This document shows positions 54,901-64,000 of a DNA stretch of 64,000 bases, piece by piece. This DNA comes from Alopecurus myosuroides. Taxonomy: Eukaryota; Streptophyta; Magnoliopsida; Poales; Poaceae. The first letter of the stretch is position 1, and the number at the start of each line of letters is the position of its first letter. The stretch spans positions 173,400,697 to 173,464,696 of the forward strand of contig CM054063.1 in the NCBI GenBank assembly GCA_028641055.1. Reading direction: 5' to 3'. Under the pieces are notes generated by a model that was not told the origin of the DNA, did no database searches, and saw only the letters and a list, made by a program, of their open reading frames with translations. Made by a program: the position numbers and the translations under genes.

Positions 54901-56240
54901 AGCTATACCCCTCGGTGATTGCTAATGTGAGACGGGCGTGGCGACATGCGGTAGCACGAAACGGCCGACTCCGGTGATGTCACACGAGAGATCCGACGGT
55001 CCAGGATTGCCCCATGGAAAATGCTTGTTTTACGGGGACCTAACGCTCGCTAGCGTAGGTCCCCTGCGCTCCCGCTCGCTCGCTACGTGTTTGTGGGTGC
55101 TGCACACTTTGGACCGGCCCGTTTACAGCGTATACGGGCCCAACATGCAATAACTTGATTTTAGCCCAATTTTCGCGTCATACTAGGTGCAGCCATTATA
55201 TGCTAAGTGTTTTTCGACATTTGGACAATGTTGCGTACGTGTTTAAAATTTGTAACAATTTCGCACGTCTTTTGTTGAGAAAATACAAATGAGATTTTGC
55301 AATATTTTTCTGGATGACTTTCTAGGAAATGCATATATGTTTATTAGAATTCATTGGATTGACATGTTTATGGGCTTCTTTACATGTTGTAAACATGTAA
55401 TTTTTTTGTTGCTATCGATTTATCTTTTTGTTGAAATAGGTGATGATTTTTGTTGCAACTGAAACGATAACAAATTATTTTGTTGCTTACCAACTTTTTA
55501 ATTGATGCAAGTATTTTTTTTGTTGCAATAGGTTGTGATTTTTTTTTAATTATTTAAATTTTTTTGTTGCAACACAATAACATATCGTTTAACTATAGTA
55601 ACATTACTTATTCTTCGAAAAAGTTTTGGAAAATTTTGTTGCAATACTTTTTTTTTTGTACACGGAGCGATGATTTTTGTTGCGACACAAGTGAATTTGT
55701 TGAAATGACAGATTTGCTGTAATTATCGAGATGATCGGGGGCAACACAATATACCTTTTCGTTTTAAGTGGACTTTGTGGAGTGCGGGTTCTATATAAAA
55801 AAAGTAAGGGGGCTAAAATATAAAACTGGGTTGTGCTGTTTTAAGCCATCGAATGAAGATCTAAAGGCTCAGGAGGGGACCTAGAATTATCAATTCTAAG
55901 ACGACCTACGCATAGCGCTTCCCTTCCCTTGCCCCATACCCCCTCTCCCGCGCCTTCCCAAATTTGGCCCAGCCGCCAAATCCCGCACCACCATCCGGAT
56001 AACCAGCCGCACACACGCACCATCGTGTCTCAACCAGTGTTCTCACGCCACGCGTCCAGTTTAACGCCTACTGTCCTCCCCCACGCCACCCTGGTCCCTG
56101 GGTAGCTTCTCCGGTGCCCGTAGTCGTTCCCCGGAAACAACGGCGTGTGCGAAGGAACCATCGCAACCGTTTATCCCTTAACGAACGGACCAGATCCGCG
56201 TGCTCCCGGTGCGGCGTAGACCCGAAGGTAGGCCCGCGAC
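54901..56240. other. Intergenic region upstream of the ARGONAUTE gene
   Basis: There is no supportable gene. It contains a hairpin with complementary arms ggggacctaacgct / agcgtaggtcccc at 55036-55066 and a T-rich zone with repeated tttttgttgcaa-like units (55425-55690). From about 55860 a C-rich region resembles a promoter/5' flank. The short ORFs here are not credible. Confidence 0.5.
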
Positions 56241-56243
56241 CAA

Positions 56244-56250
56244 TTTATAC
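56244..56250 (+). promoter_or_regulatory. Possible TATA box of the AGO gene
   Basis: tttatac lies about 190 bases before the leader donor at 56433 and is followed by a C/T-rich stretch typical of grass transcription starts. It is weak, and no other core element was found. Confidence 0.35.
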
Positions 56251-56274
56251 ACTCGGTCCCATTCCTAGCCCCCA

Positions 56275-58430
56275 CCGTCTCGCCTCGCCTGCAGCCTGCT
56301 CCGCCTCGCCTTCCTTTTTTTCACTTCTTCCCTCCATCTCCCAAGGGCGGAGGCGGAGAGGGGGACAGCCAGGGAGAGGCGAAGAGGGGGCGGAGGCGAG
56401 AGGGCTCGGCGTCTTCGGGCGAGCTCTCGCTGGTGAGTTCAAATCTTCCCGTGCTCCTACCGCTGGGTTCCCCGGCGTACGGTTCGATCTGGTGCGGGGT
56501 TTTCTGGGGGTTTTGGTGGCCCGCGTACCTGTGGGGATTTTGGGGGAGATTGGATTCTGTGTAATGCGTCGTGTCGCTCCGATTCTAGGCGGGTTTGGCA
56601 CGAGACGTTCGTGTGATTGATCTGCGAGCGCGGCGCTCGCTCGGTTTCACGGCGCGTGTTTGGTTCGATTCGGTAGGTATTTTTTTGGGGGTGATTTCGA
56701 TTCCCGTGCAATGTAGGGGTTTCGCGGTTTCGTGTTGCTCGAGATTATAGGTGCTTTGCTTGCCTCGAGAGATTTGTAGGATCGATCTCTGAGCGCGGTG
56801 CTCGTGCTCGTCTCGCCCTGTTCCACGGCTCGTGTTCGTTTCGATTGGGGGGATTTCGGTTCTGCTAAATGCACGATATCAGGTCGTTTGATTCGAGATG
56901 GCCGTGTGATTTCCCAGTCGCATCCCTCGCTCCCTAGCGGGTTTTCATCCCTCGACGACTGAGACACTCGTGTGATTTGGTTGGGTTTCCGGTGCGCACC
57001 TAGGTTGCGTTTGTGTATTTCGGGGGGCTCTGTTTCTGCGTGGATCGAGTTTTGGCACCGAGTCAGAGTCAGAAGCCTTTCCCTATTTGCGCGGTTGTGT
57101 TCTTCATGACCGGGTTAGATTGTTGGTTCTTATTTCGTGATCGAACTGCTTGCTCGGAGGGGCTTGGGTGCACAGAATCCCGTGCTCTACTGGTGAACGC
57201 GAGTTCCGATTATTTCGGTTTTGCAAGGGTGTTTACGTTACTGGCTGTAATATTTCGAAAATGAATCTCCGCTTCTAACACTTGCTACTTGCTCCTGCAT
57301 CGATAGGGACATTGGCTTGGGTTTACCCGGGCCTCCTGTTTGGGTGGAACTGATTTTGCTTGCGTGTTCTGAAATAGCCGTGTTCCTGTTTGGGTGGAAC
57401 TGATTTTGCTTGCGTGTTCTGAAATAGCCGTGTTGATTTTCGATGCTGTTTCTGATCTGGGTGTAGAGTTGTAATTTAGTCGTTGCACCATTTCTAGCTG
57501 GTCATCTACTTCGGTTATAGATCATAGTTTTGCAGCTGCGAACAATAATTTTACAGCGATTGTAAGATAGTATTGGGGATATGAGTTTTGTAACGCTGAT
57601 GTGTTGCTGGTTGCACAAACATTCTGAACAGTATTGGGCTATGATTTTTGTAACACTGATGTGTTACTGGTTGTACAAACATTCTGAATTTGGAGAACTA
57701 TGCATGAGCACTGCATGTTAATATACTGTATTGAATTTGGAAGGTTAATGCCTGGTTCAATTCCTATACCAGTTATGATATGTTCTGTTTTCAGTTTTAT
57801 CGAGCTACTTCTAGTCCTATTAAGAGACAACCTCCTTTCCATTGTTGTTCTGTTCCTATTGCTCCAATAGTGTATCCCCTTTAAAATTGAAAAATCCCCA
57901 TAAACAAGAAGTTGTGCTGGTTGCCCTTGCAATGCATTTACATTCCGTCCTTTTGTTTTGTTTTATTTCTGGCACTTCAGTTTTATTGTACAATTATTTT
58001 ACTCAAATAGTTTCATTACAAATAATAAAAGAGTAATGTAGCACTGATTTACAACTTCTTTAACATGTGGTTTGCTTTTCATTGAAAATATATTTATCTC
58101 TTCAAAATTAATTGGTGAACACTGGGTGTACCTTTCACATTTAGTATTTGTGTGTGCCCAGTGCCCTCTACTTTTTTGTTGGCCTAGTCATATTTTTTAT
58201 GTTACATTTTTATTTCTTTATCGTCATGTTATGATGCTAACTTCTCAATTCTTTACTGCCATGTTTTGATGTTACCTTCCTTATTGCTCTTTTGTTCTGT
58301 TTGTATGATTTACACGATGAACATTGTTTTTAGCATTCTTCCCAAGAATTAACTTGTTTATTGGTGTATTTCAGCTTCTATTTGCTGTATGTTCTTGTTT
58401 AACTAAACCTTATAAATTGACTTCATTCAG
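56275..58430 (+). other. AGO 5'UTR exon and 2 kb leader intron
   Basis: The GC-rich leader runs from about 56275 to 56432 and ends ctcgctg, followed by a strong donor gtgagt at 56433. The intron ends ttcattcag at 58430, just ten bases before the start codon. A long first intron in the leader is common in plant regulatory genes and can enhance expression. The intron holds two local duplications (57334-57433 and about 57570-57688). ORFs in 56114-56967 are leader/intron composition artefacts. Confidence 0.6.
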
Positions 58431-58440
58431 ACCTGATTGT

Positions 58441-61400
58441 ATGGCGTCTAAAACGGGTGGAGCTGCCCAAGTGCATAAGAATGATACTGTTAAACGCACA
58501 GCAATGGCAAGGCGTGGCTTTGGCCGTGAAGGAAGGCCCATTAGGTTGCTGTCAAACCACTTTGCTGTAAAGCTTAGTGGGATTGATGCGGTTTTCTACC
58601 AATACAGTGTAATGCAAGATTCTGAGCTCTGCATCTGTTATTCTTTTTCTCACGTATTTGATAATTATCGTTCAATGTCTATTCTGAAATTACTTGTGAT
58701 TATGTTGTAGGTGTCCATCAAATCTGACGATGATAAGGTGGTTGATGGCAAGGGTATTGGCCGGAAGGTCATTGATAAAATGCTGCAAACATACAGTTCT
58801 GAGCTTGCTGGGAAGGACTTTGCGTATGATGGCGAGAAATGTCTATTTACTGTTGGGCCTCTTCCACAGAACAACTTCGAGTTCACTGTTATCATGGAGG
58901 AAACATCTTCAAGGTATGTATGTATCTTCAATCATAGCTACTATATTGGTTGACAGATTTTGCAAAGTGTCAAGTATTTGAATAATGACCCACTCTTGTA
59001 CTTTTTTTTACGGCAAATCATCTCTTGTTCTTAGTTTTCGCAATTTCCTGTTGTCATTTCTTAAACAGTTTTGTTTGTGATATTTGTTGTAGTACTCATT
59101 AATACATTTTGTTAATGCTTGAGACAGGTATTTTATAGACAAACAAATATCAATAGAAAACTTACCAAAAGTTCATCTGTTCTTCAGGCCTGTTGATGGG
59201 AGTCCTGGACATGGAAGCCCTGGTCTGGGTGACAAGAAACGAGCAAAGCGGTCACATCTTCCAAAACAGTTTGTCGTGGGTATAAGTTATGCAGCTCAGA
59301 TCCCCCTCAGATCAGTTGCTTTAGCGCTTCAAGGAAGTGACTCGGATCATGCCCAGGATGCTCTGCGAGTCCTTGACATTGTTTTAAGGCAACAACAGGC
59401 TAAGCGGTATGGAGAATGTAAATTTTACACTCTATGTATCCCTTCAGTGTCATCCTGATTGTAGTTATGTTTGTTGTATCCAGAGGTTGCCTTCTTGTTA
59501 GACAATCATTTTTCAGCGATGACAGTAGAAACTTAGTTGATTTAACTGGTGGCGTCAGTGGATGTCGTGGACTCCATTCTAGTTTCCGTACTACTAAGGG
59601 TGGTTTATCATTAAATATGGGTATGTGTTCTTTTATTGAGGTCTGGATTTTGATTCACGCTGCTAATCTTGATAAACTGATGTATCACATTTATTTTAAA
59701 CAGATGTTTCGACTACTATGATTGTGACACCCGGACCTGTTATCACCTTCCTCCTTGCAAATCAAAGTGTCAGAGACATTAGAGACATCGACTGGCCCAA
59801 GGTACATATTATTATACCCTGATAATCCAGATTTTATTTCTTCTACTCCCTCCGTTCACTTTTGTAAGGCATACTACTTACCATTTCAATTTTGACCATA
59901 TACTCCCTCCGTTCCTAAATGTAAGATGTTTTACCTCTTTTCCACATTCACACATTTCTACACGTATCTAGACAACTTTTAGTGCATATGTTCACTCATA
60001 TTAATTTGTATCTAGACACCATGAGGAATAGCTAGAACATCTTATATTTAGGAACGGAGGGAGTACATAGTAAAATGAGTGAATCTATGTATAAATGAGT
60101 CTAGATTCACTCAACTTAGAATGTATATGGCTAAAATTAAAATGTCTTATAAAAGTGAACGGAGGGAGTAGTAAATAAATACTTTTTGTTCTCTCATGAT
60201 GCATACATTTAGAACTTGTCACAAACGTGTAGTTATGTATTTTGCAGGCAAAGAGAATGTTGAAAAATCTGAGAGTTAAAGCTATGCACAACAGCATGGA
60301 ATTTAAGATCATTGGGCTTAGTGATCAACCATGCTTTAAACAGACGTATGGCTCTATTCCGTCATTGCATATTTATTATATTTCTTACAAATGGTTTCCT
60401 TTCTATTCCAGATCTCTGGTCAATCTTGTATTGTACTGTAGTTTATCTTTATTCCCATGTTTGGTCTGCCCAACCTGCCTTCATTTTCCCCTCCATTTAT
60501 ACAAACATACTGCTGTAGGATCCACACAGTTGATTGTGTATAACTTTCAGCAATAATGTCTTTGTAAACATATACACTTAACTCATGATGTGAAAAATTA
60601 GACTCCTCGCCTTAAATATTTTTAGAATAGCATACTTTATGACCTAACACATACTATAAAGCAAAAACCAATGTTCAGAGCCACTTGAGACCAGAAAGGA
60701 ACACAAATGTTATTTACCTAGAGTTGTTAGTTCATTTCATAGTTACAGTTACTACAACCTTCTTTGGTCATGTACTCATGTTGAAATCTACATTGGTGCA
60801 CAGATTTCCAATGAAAGTTCGGAATGGGAGCAGTGAAGGTCAGACTGTTGATATTACTGTTGAGGAATACTTTAAATCCAAGCAGGTGGTTTTGGATAAG
60901 CCTTATCTTCCATGTCTTGATGTGGGAAAACCAAAACGCCCGAATTATCTCCCTATTGAGGTTGTATCCTTGTTTGTTTATTCATTTCATACATGTCCCA
61001 GTAGTTTTATTTCTGGCTGCACACAAAGTCCAAGTTGTGATATATTTCTTCTTTTTTTCGTGCAGCTGGCGAACTTGATATCACTTCAACGTTATACTAA
61101 GGCACTATCTACTCAGCAAAGAACAGCGTTGGTTGAAAAATCACGGCAGAAACCTCAGGATCGCATGAGAGTTGTTACAGATGTGGGTTTGCTGAGTTCT
61201 GTTGAGATATTACAGCATCTAGTTTATTTTATTTTGTTGCTGACATATGCAATTTACAGGCAGTAAAAAGTAACAGATATGATGATGATCCGATCTTTTC
61301 TTCTTGTGGCATTGAAATTGAAAATCAACTCACGCGTGTTGATGGTCGTGTTCTGTCTGCACCAACGGTTAGACCTGATCTATTTTGCGTTTTTACTCTT

Positions 61401-63268
61401 TGATTTGAGTATATGACTCATGTATTCAAATTGTTCTGATATCTTCTACCAGTTGGTTGTCGGAAATAGTGAAGATTGTGTTCCAAACAGAGGCAGGTGG
61501 AATTATAATAACAAGGTTGCTACTTGTCTACTTCTATTGGAGCTCACCTAGCCGAAGTATTTTGGAATGAGTTTACATTTCATGTGGTTACTATTGTAGA
61601 AACTATTTGAGCCTGTCAAGATTGAGCGCTGGGCAATTGTTAATTTCTCTGCTCGTTGTGACATGAGCCGGATATCTAGAGATCTGATAAACTGTGGACG
61701 AACCAAAGGCATCGTAAGTTCTTCAATGGCTTTGTTTATTTTGTTGCAGTAAAAATTGACAATATGCCTGTCTTGTAGTGTTGATCTTGTAACTTATACC
61801 TTCCTGTGTTGTGTAGATTATTGAGCGCCCTTTCAGCCTTGTGGACGAAGATAGCCAAGCCAGGAGATGTACTCCTATTGTAAGAGTTGACAGGTTGTTC
61901 GAAAAAGTTAAAGAAAACCTTCCTGGTCCTCCAGAATTTCTGCTGTGTGTTCTACCAGAGAGGAAGAATTGTGATATTTACGGTAATATGTCAAACAATT
62001 GATATTTGTTACGCTCATGGATTCTTCACGTAACTAACTCCTTTTACTGTCCTATAAAGGTCCATGGAAGAAGAAAAATCTTCATGAGATGGGTATTGTT
62101 ACTCAATGCATTGTTCCTAGTAATAAGATGAATGATCAATACTTCACCAATGTTCTTCTAAAGATCAATGCTAAGGTATGGATACTTATCTCTTTACCTG
62201 ATTATGCCTTTTATGTTAGACCTAACTGTCTTACTCATTTACAATAACTCGGCTGAATGAACTGTAATATCTTTGCTCCTGTTAATAGCTTGGCGGAATG
62301 AACTCTAAACTGGCAATGGAGCATCGCCTTATGGTTCCAATTCTCAATAAGGCACCTACATTAATTCTGGGAATGGATGTTTCACATGGTTCTCCAGGTC
62401 GATCAGATATACCGTCAATAGCTGCTGTATGTCTTCTCCCCTCTGCAGTAATTACTCCCTCCGTTTCTTTTTACTCCGCATATTAGGATTGTCTTAAGTC
62501 AAACGTTCTAATGTTTGACCAAGTTTATAGAACAAAATATAAATATTTAGAATATCAAATGTGTATAATATGAAAATATATTCTATAACGAATCGTATGA
62601 TATAGACTTGGTATTGTATGTTGATAATTTTTCCTATGAAGTTAGTCAAACTTTAGGAAGTTTGACTTTTGGCAAACCTAATACGCAGACTAAAAAGAAA
62701 TGGAGGGAGTACATCAAACAATGGGTTTTATCCTTTGAGAGCTCCTAGAAGTGCCTGCATTGTTTAAACGAAAATGTAGCACAAGTAGTCTGTGCACTTT
62801 ATACAATTACTGTCTGTGCATCATTCAAGGAATAAATAGCAAAAAATCAATCAATTTTGAGGCCATATTTTGAAGATCTGATTTAGCTACTATGTATGAT
62901 ACAACTCTTTGACAATCGTGTGATTTTTAGTTACCATACATATGCTACAGGTTGTTGGGTCCCGATGTTGGCCACTGATATCACGGTACAGGGCATCTGT
63001 TCGGACCCAGTCTCCTAAGGTAGAGATGATTGATTCTCTTTTTAAGCCACTGGATGATGGAAAGGATGATGGTATAATAAGGTGTTGTAAACTTATCTTC
63101 TCATGTATTATTTCTGTTTACACCTGGAATTCTTTAGCTGTACTGTAATTGCATGTTCTTCTAAGCCTGTTACGTATTCTTGCTTCAAATTTGCATTTTC
63201 AGGGAACTTCTACTAGACTTCTACCAGACCAGTCAACAAAGAAAACCGACACAGATAATCATTTTCAG
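58441..63268 (+). CDS. ARGONAUTE protein, AGO4 clade (5' 699 codons; gene continues past window)
   Basis: The visible coding exons are 58441-58608, 58711-58913, 59188-59406, 59484-59620, 59704-59801, 60248-60345, 60804-60960, 61066-61182, 61260-61367, 61453-61515, 61600-61713, 61817-61982, 62060-62175, 62289-62426, 62951-63081 and 63203-63268. All are GT-AG and phases agree. The protein shows a basic N-terminus (ARRGFGREGRPIRLLSNHF), an N domain, an L1 linker (GCLLVRQSFFSDD), PAZ (about 255-365), MID (about 430-560) and the start of PIWI. The first catalytic Asp is in LGMDVSHGSPG (D618); the last visible exon ends at IIIFR, before the second. AGO4-clade proteins load 24-nt siRNAs for RNA-directed DNA methylation in the nucleus. 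The sequence is divergent, so AGO16-like is possible. Confidence 0.9.
59846..60171. mobile_element. Stowaway MITE in AGO intron, outer copy
   Basis: It starts ctccctccgttcacttttgtaag and ends with the inverted match (cttataaaagtgaacggagggag), flanked by ta on each side. It lies in the intron 59802-60247. A second Stowaway sits inside it. Confidence 0.8.
59903..60064. mobile_element. Stowaway MITE nested inside the outer Stowaway
   Basis: Terminal ctccctccgttcctaaatgtaag pairs with the inverse cttatatttaggaacggagggag near 60064, flanked by ta. The outer element's left arm (ttgaccata) and right arm resume around it. Confidence 0.75.
62455..62710. mobile_element. Stowaway MITE in AGO intron
   Basis: Terminal ctccctccgtttctttttac pairs with an inverted taaaaagaaatggagggag near 62710, flanked by ta. 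It lies in the intron 62427-62950 and has no coding capacity. Confidence 0.75.
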
Positions 63269-63691
63269 GTCTCTATTATTATTGAGACTTCAGCATTTTT
63301 TTTTTTGATACTATGGAACTTACACATTGATAGTTATGCTGATGCTGTAAATATGTTTAGTTTTCTCAAGAATTATTTCCTTGGATTGTGGAAGCTTGCC
63401 GTAGTTTTTTTCTCAAAAGGAAACACTGGGAGTTTCCTCTTTCCTGTTACAAAGAGGGTTGTGCGCTCTACAAGCCTTCAGTTATCTGTGTACAGAAAAA
63501 AGGATTCTGCTATGTGGAACTAAACCATTTTCTCTTTCTGCCCTTTCCCCCTTTTCATCACTGTATAATCGAGAATTAAGAGTTGGGTAGTGGTAATGTG
63601 GCACCCACAAACATATCAAATGGCATAGTTTCATAAAACTCATGTAGAATTTGACCATGGATATATATATTACTAGTGGTTGTTCCTATTA

Positions 63692-63854
63692 CTCCCTCCG
63701 TATCGAAATATAAGATGTTTTAGCATTTCCTAGACAATTTGTACCTAGACATGTTTTAGTGTAAGGTGCATATGAATCTACACACTAAAACATGTCTAGA
63801 TACATTATATCTACAAAATGCTAAAACATCTTATATTTTGATACGGAGGGAGTA
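63692..63854. mobile_element. Stowaway MITE in the last visible AGO intron
   Basis: Terminal ctccctccgtatcgaaatataag pairs with the inverse cttatattttgatacggagggag near 63853, flanked by ta. The subterminal arms are also complementary (gatgttttagca / tgctaaaacatc), giving a near-perfect fold-back. The rest of 63269-64000 is intron sequence without a recognisable AGO exon. Confidence 0.8.
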
Positions 63855-64000
63855 TTATGTTTTAATTTGTACCAGGACACCTATTTTATGTTAAAAGACT
63901 TCACTTCAACAGGGCTTGCATTCTAAGTACTCATTTTCATGTTTGAGCTTATGTAGCTTTTAATTTTGAAAACTGTTGGACTTCCTCTCTAAAAACAACT

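Noticed and set aside
56114..56967. ORFs near the AGO transcription start
   Set aside because: They lie in the leader, first donor and intron, with no homology, and overlap on both strands in GC-rich DNA.
63269..64000. Further AGO exon at the right edge
   Set aside because: I looked for the continuation of the PIWI motif after IIIFR and found none. The stretch looks like intron with a Stowaway.

Overview
The window is nuclear DNA from a grass, most likely a Pooideae/Triticeae-type genome. The evidence is an AGO4-clade ARGONAUTE gene with a plant exon-intron structure, Stowaway MITEs with the grass terminal motif CTCCCTCCGT, Athila-type LTRs with a tRNA-Asp primer site, Sirevirus-like Copia and Tekay-like chromodomain Gypsy elements, and a MuDR-type transposase. 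No bacterial, organellar or CRISPR features were seen.

Layout. Positions 1-3000 hold an unidentified coding remnant and a broken minus-strand Mutator-like (MULE) transposase. Positions 3000-7696 are a mosaic of minus-strand Athila-group Gypsy pieces: a truncated LTR, a gag remnant, a primer site, two LTR heads and the 3' internal region. The same Athila internal region resumes at 53638 and runs to about 54900.

Between these lies a stack of LTR retrotransposons inserted one inside another. Four insertions sit in the Athila host, and each has target-site duplications (TSDs) that can be read directly. L2 is a minus-strand Copia at 7697-53637 (TSD gcaag). Inside its 5' LTR is L3, a plus-strand Sirevirus-like Copia at 13844-53146 (TSD ccgag/tcgag). 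Inside the L3 integrase is L4, a Tekay-like Gypsy at 18635-46165 with 4.4 kb LTRs (TSD ttaca). Inside the L4 pol is L5, a related Gypsy at 26737-39629 with 3.5 kb LTRs (TSD tagct). L5 carries an uninterrupted 1472-residue Gag-Pol.

From about 54900 the sequence is single-copy-like promoter DNA, then an AGO4-clade gene on the plus strand. It has a 5'UTR exon, a 2 kb leader intron and sixteen coding exons visible up to 63268, and it leaves the window inside the PIWI domain. Its introns carry nested and single Stowaway MITEs.

The most interesting signals are architectural. L4 and L5 share an extra ORF upstream of gag whose residue pattern resembles a double-stranded-RNA-binding fold. In both elements a 3' splice acceptor directly abuts the start codon of that ORF and of gag. 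In both, the LTR contains a pair of short acidic exons joined in phase by a GC-AG intron. L3 carries, downstream of pol, what looks like an internal promoter resembling its own LTR promoter, a two-codon exon, an intron and a large extra ORF with an acidic tail. All of these are predictions from reading the sequence; no alignment or search was run.
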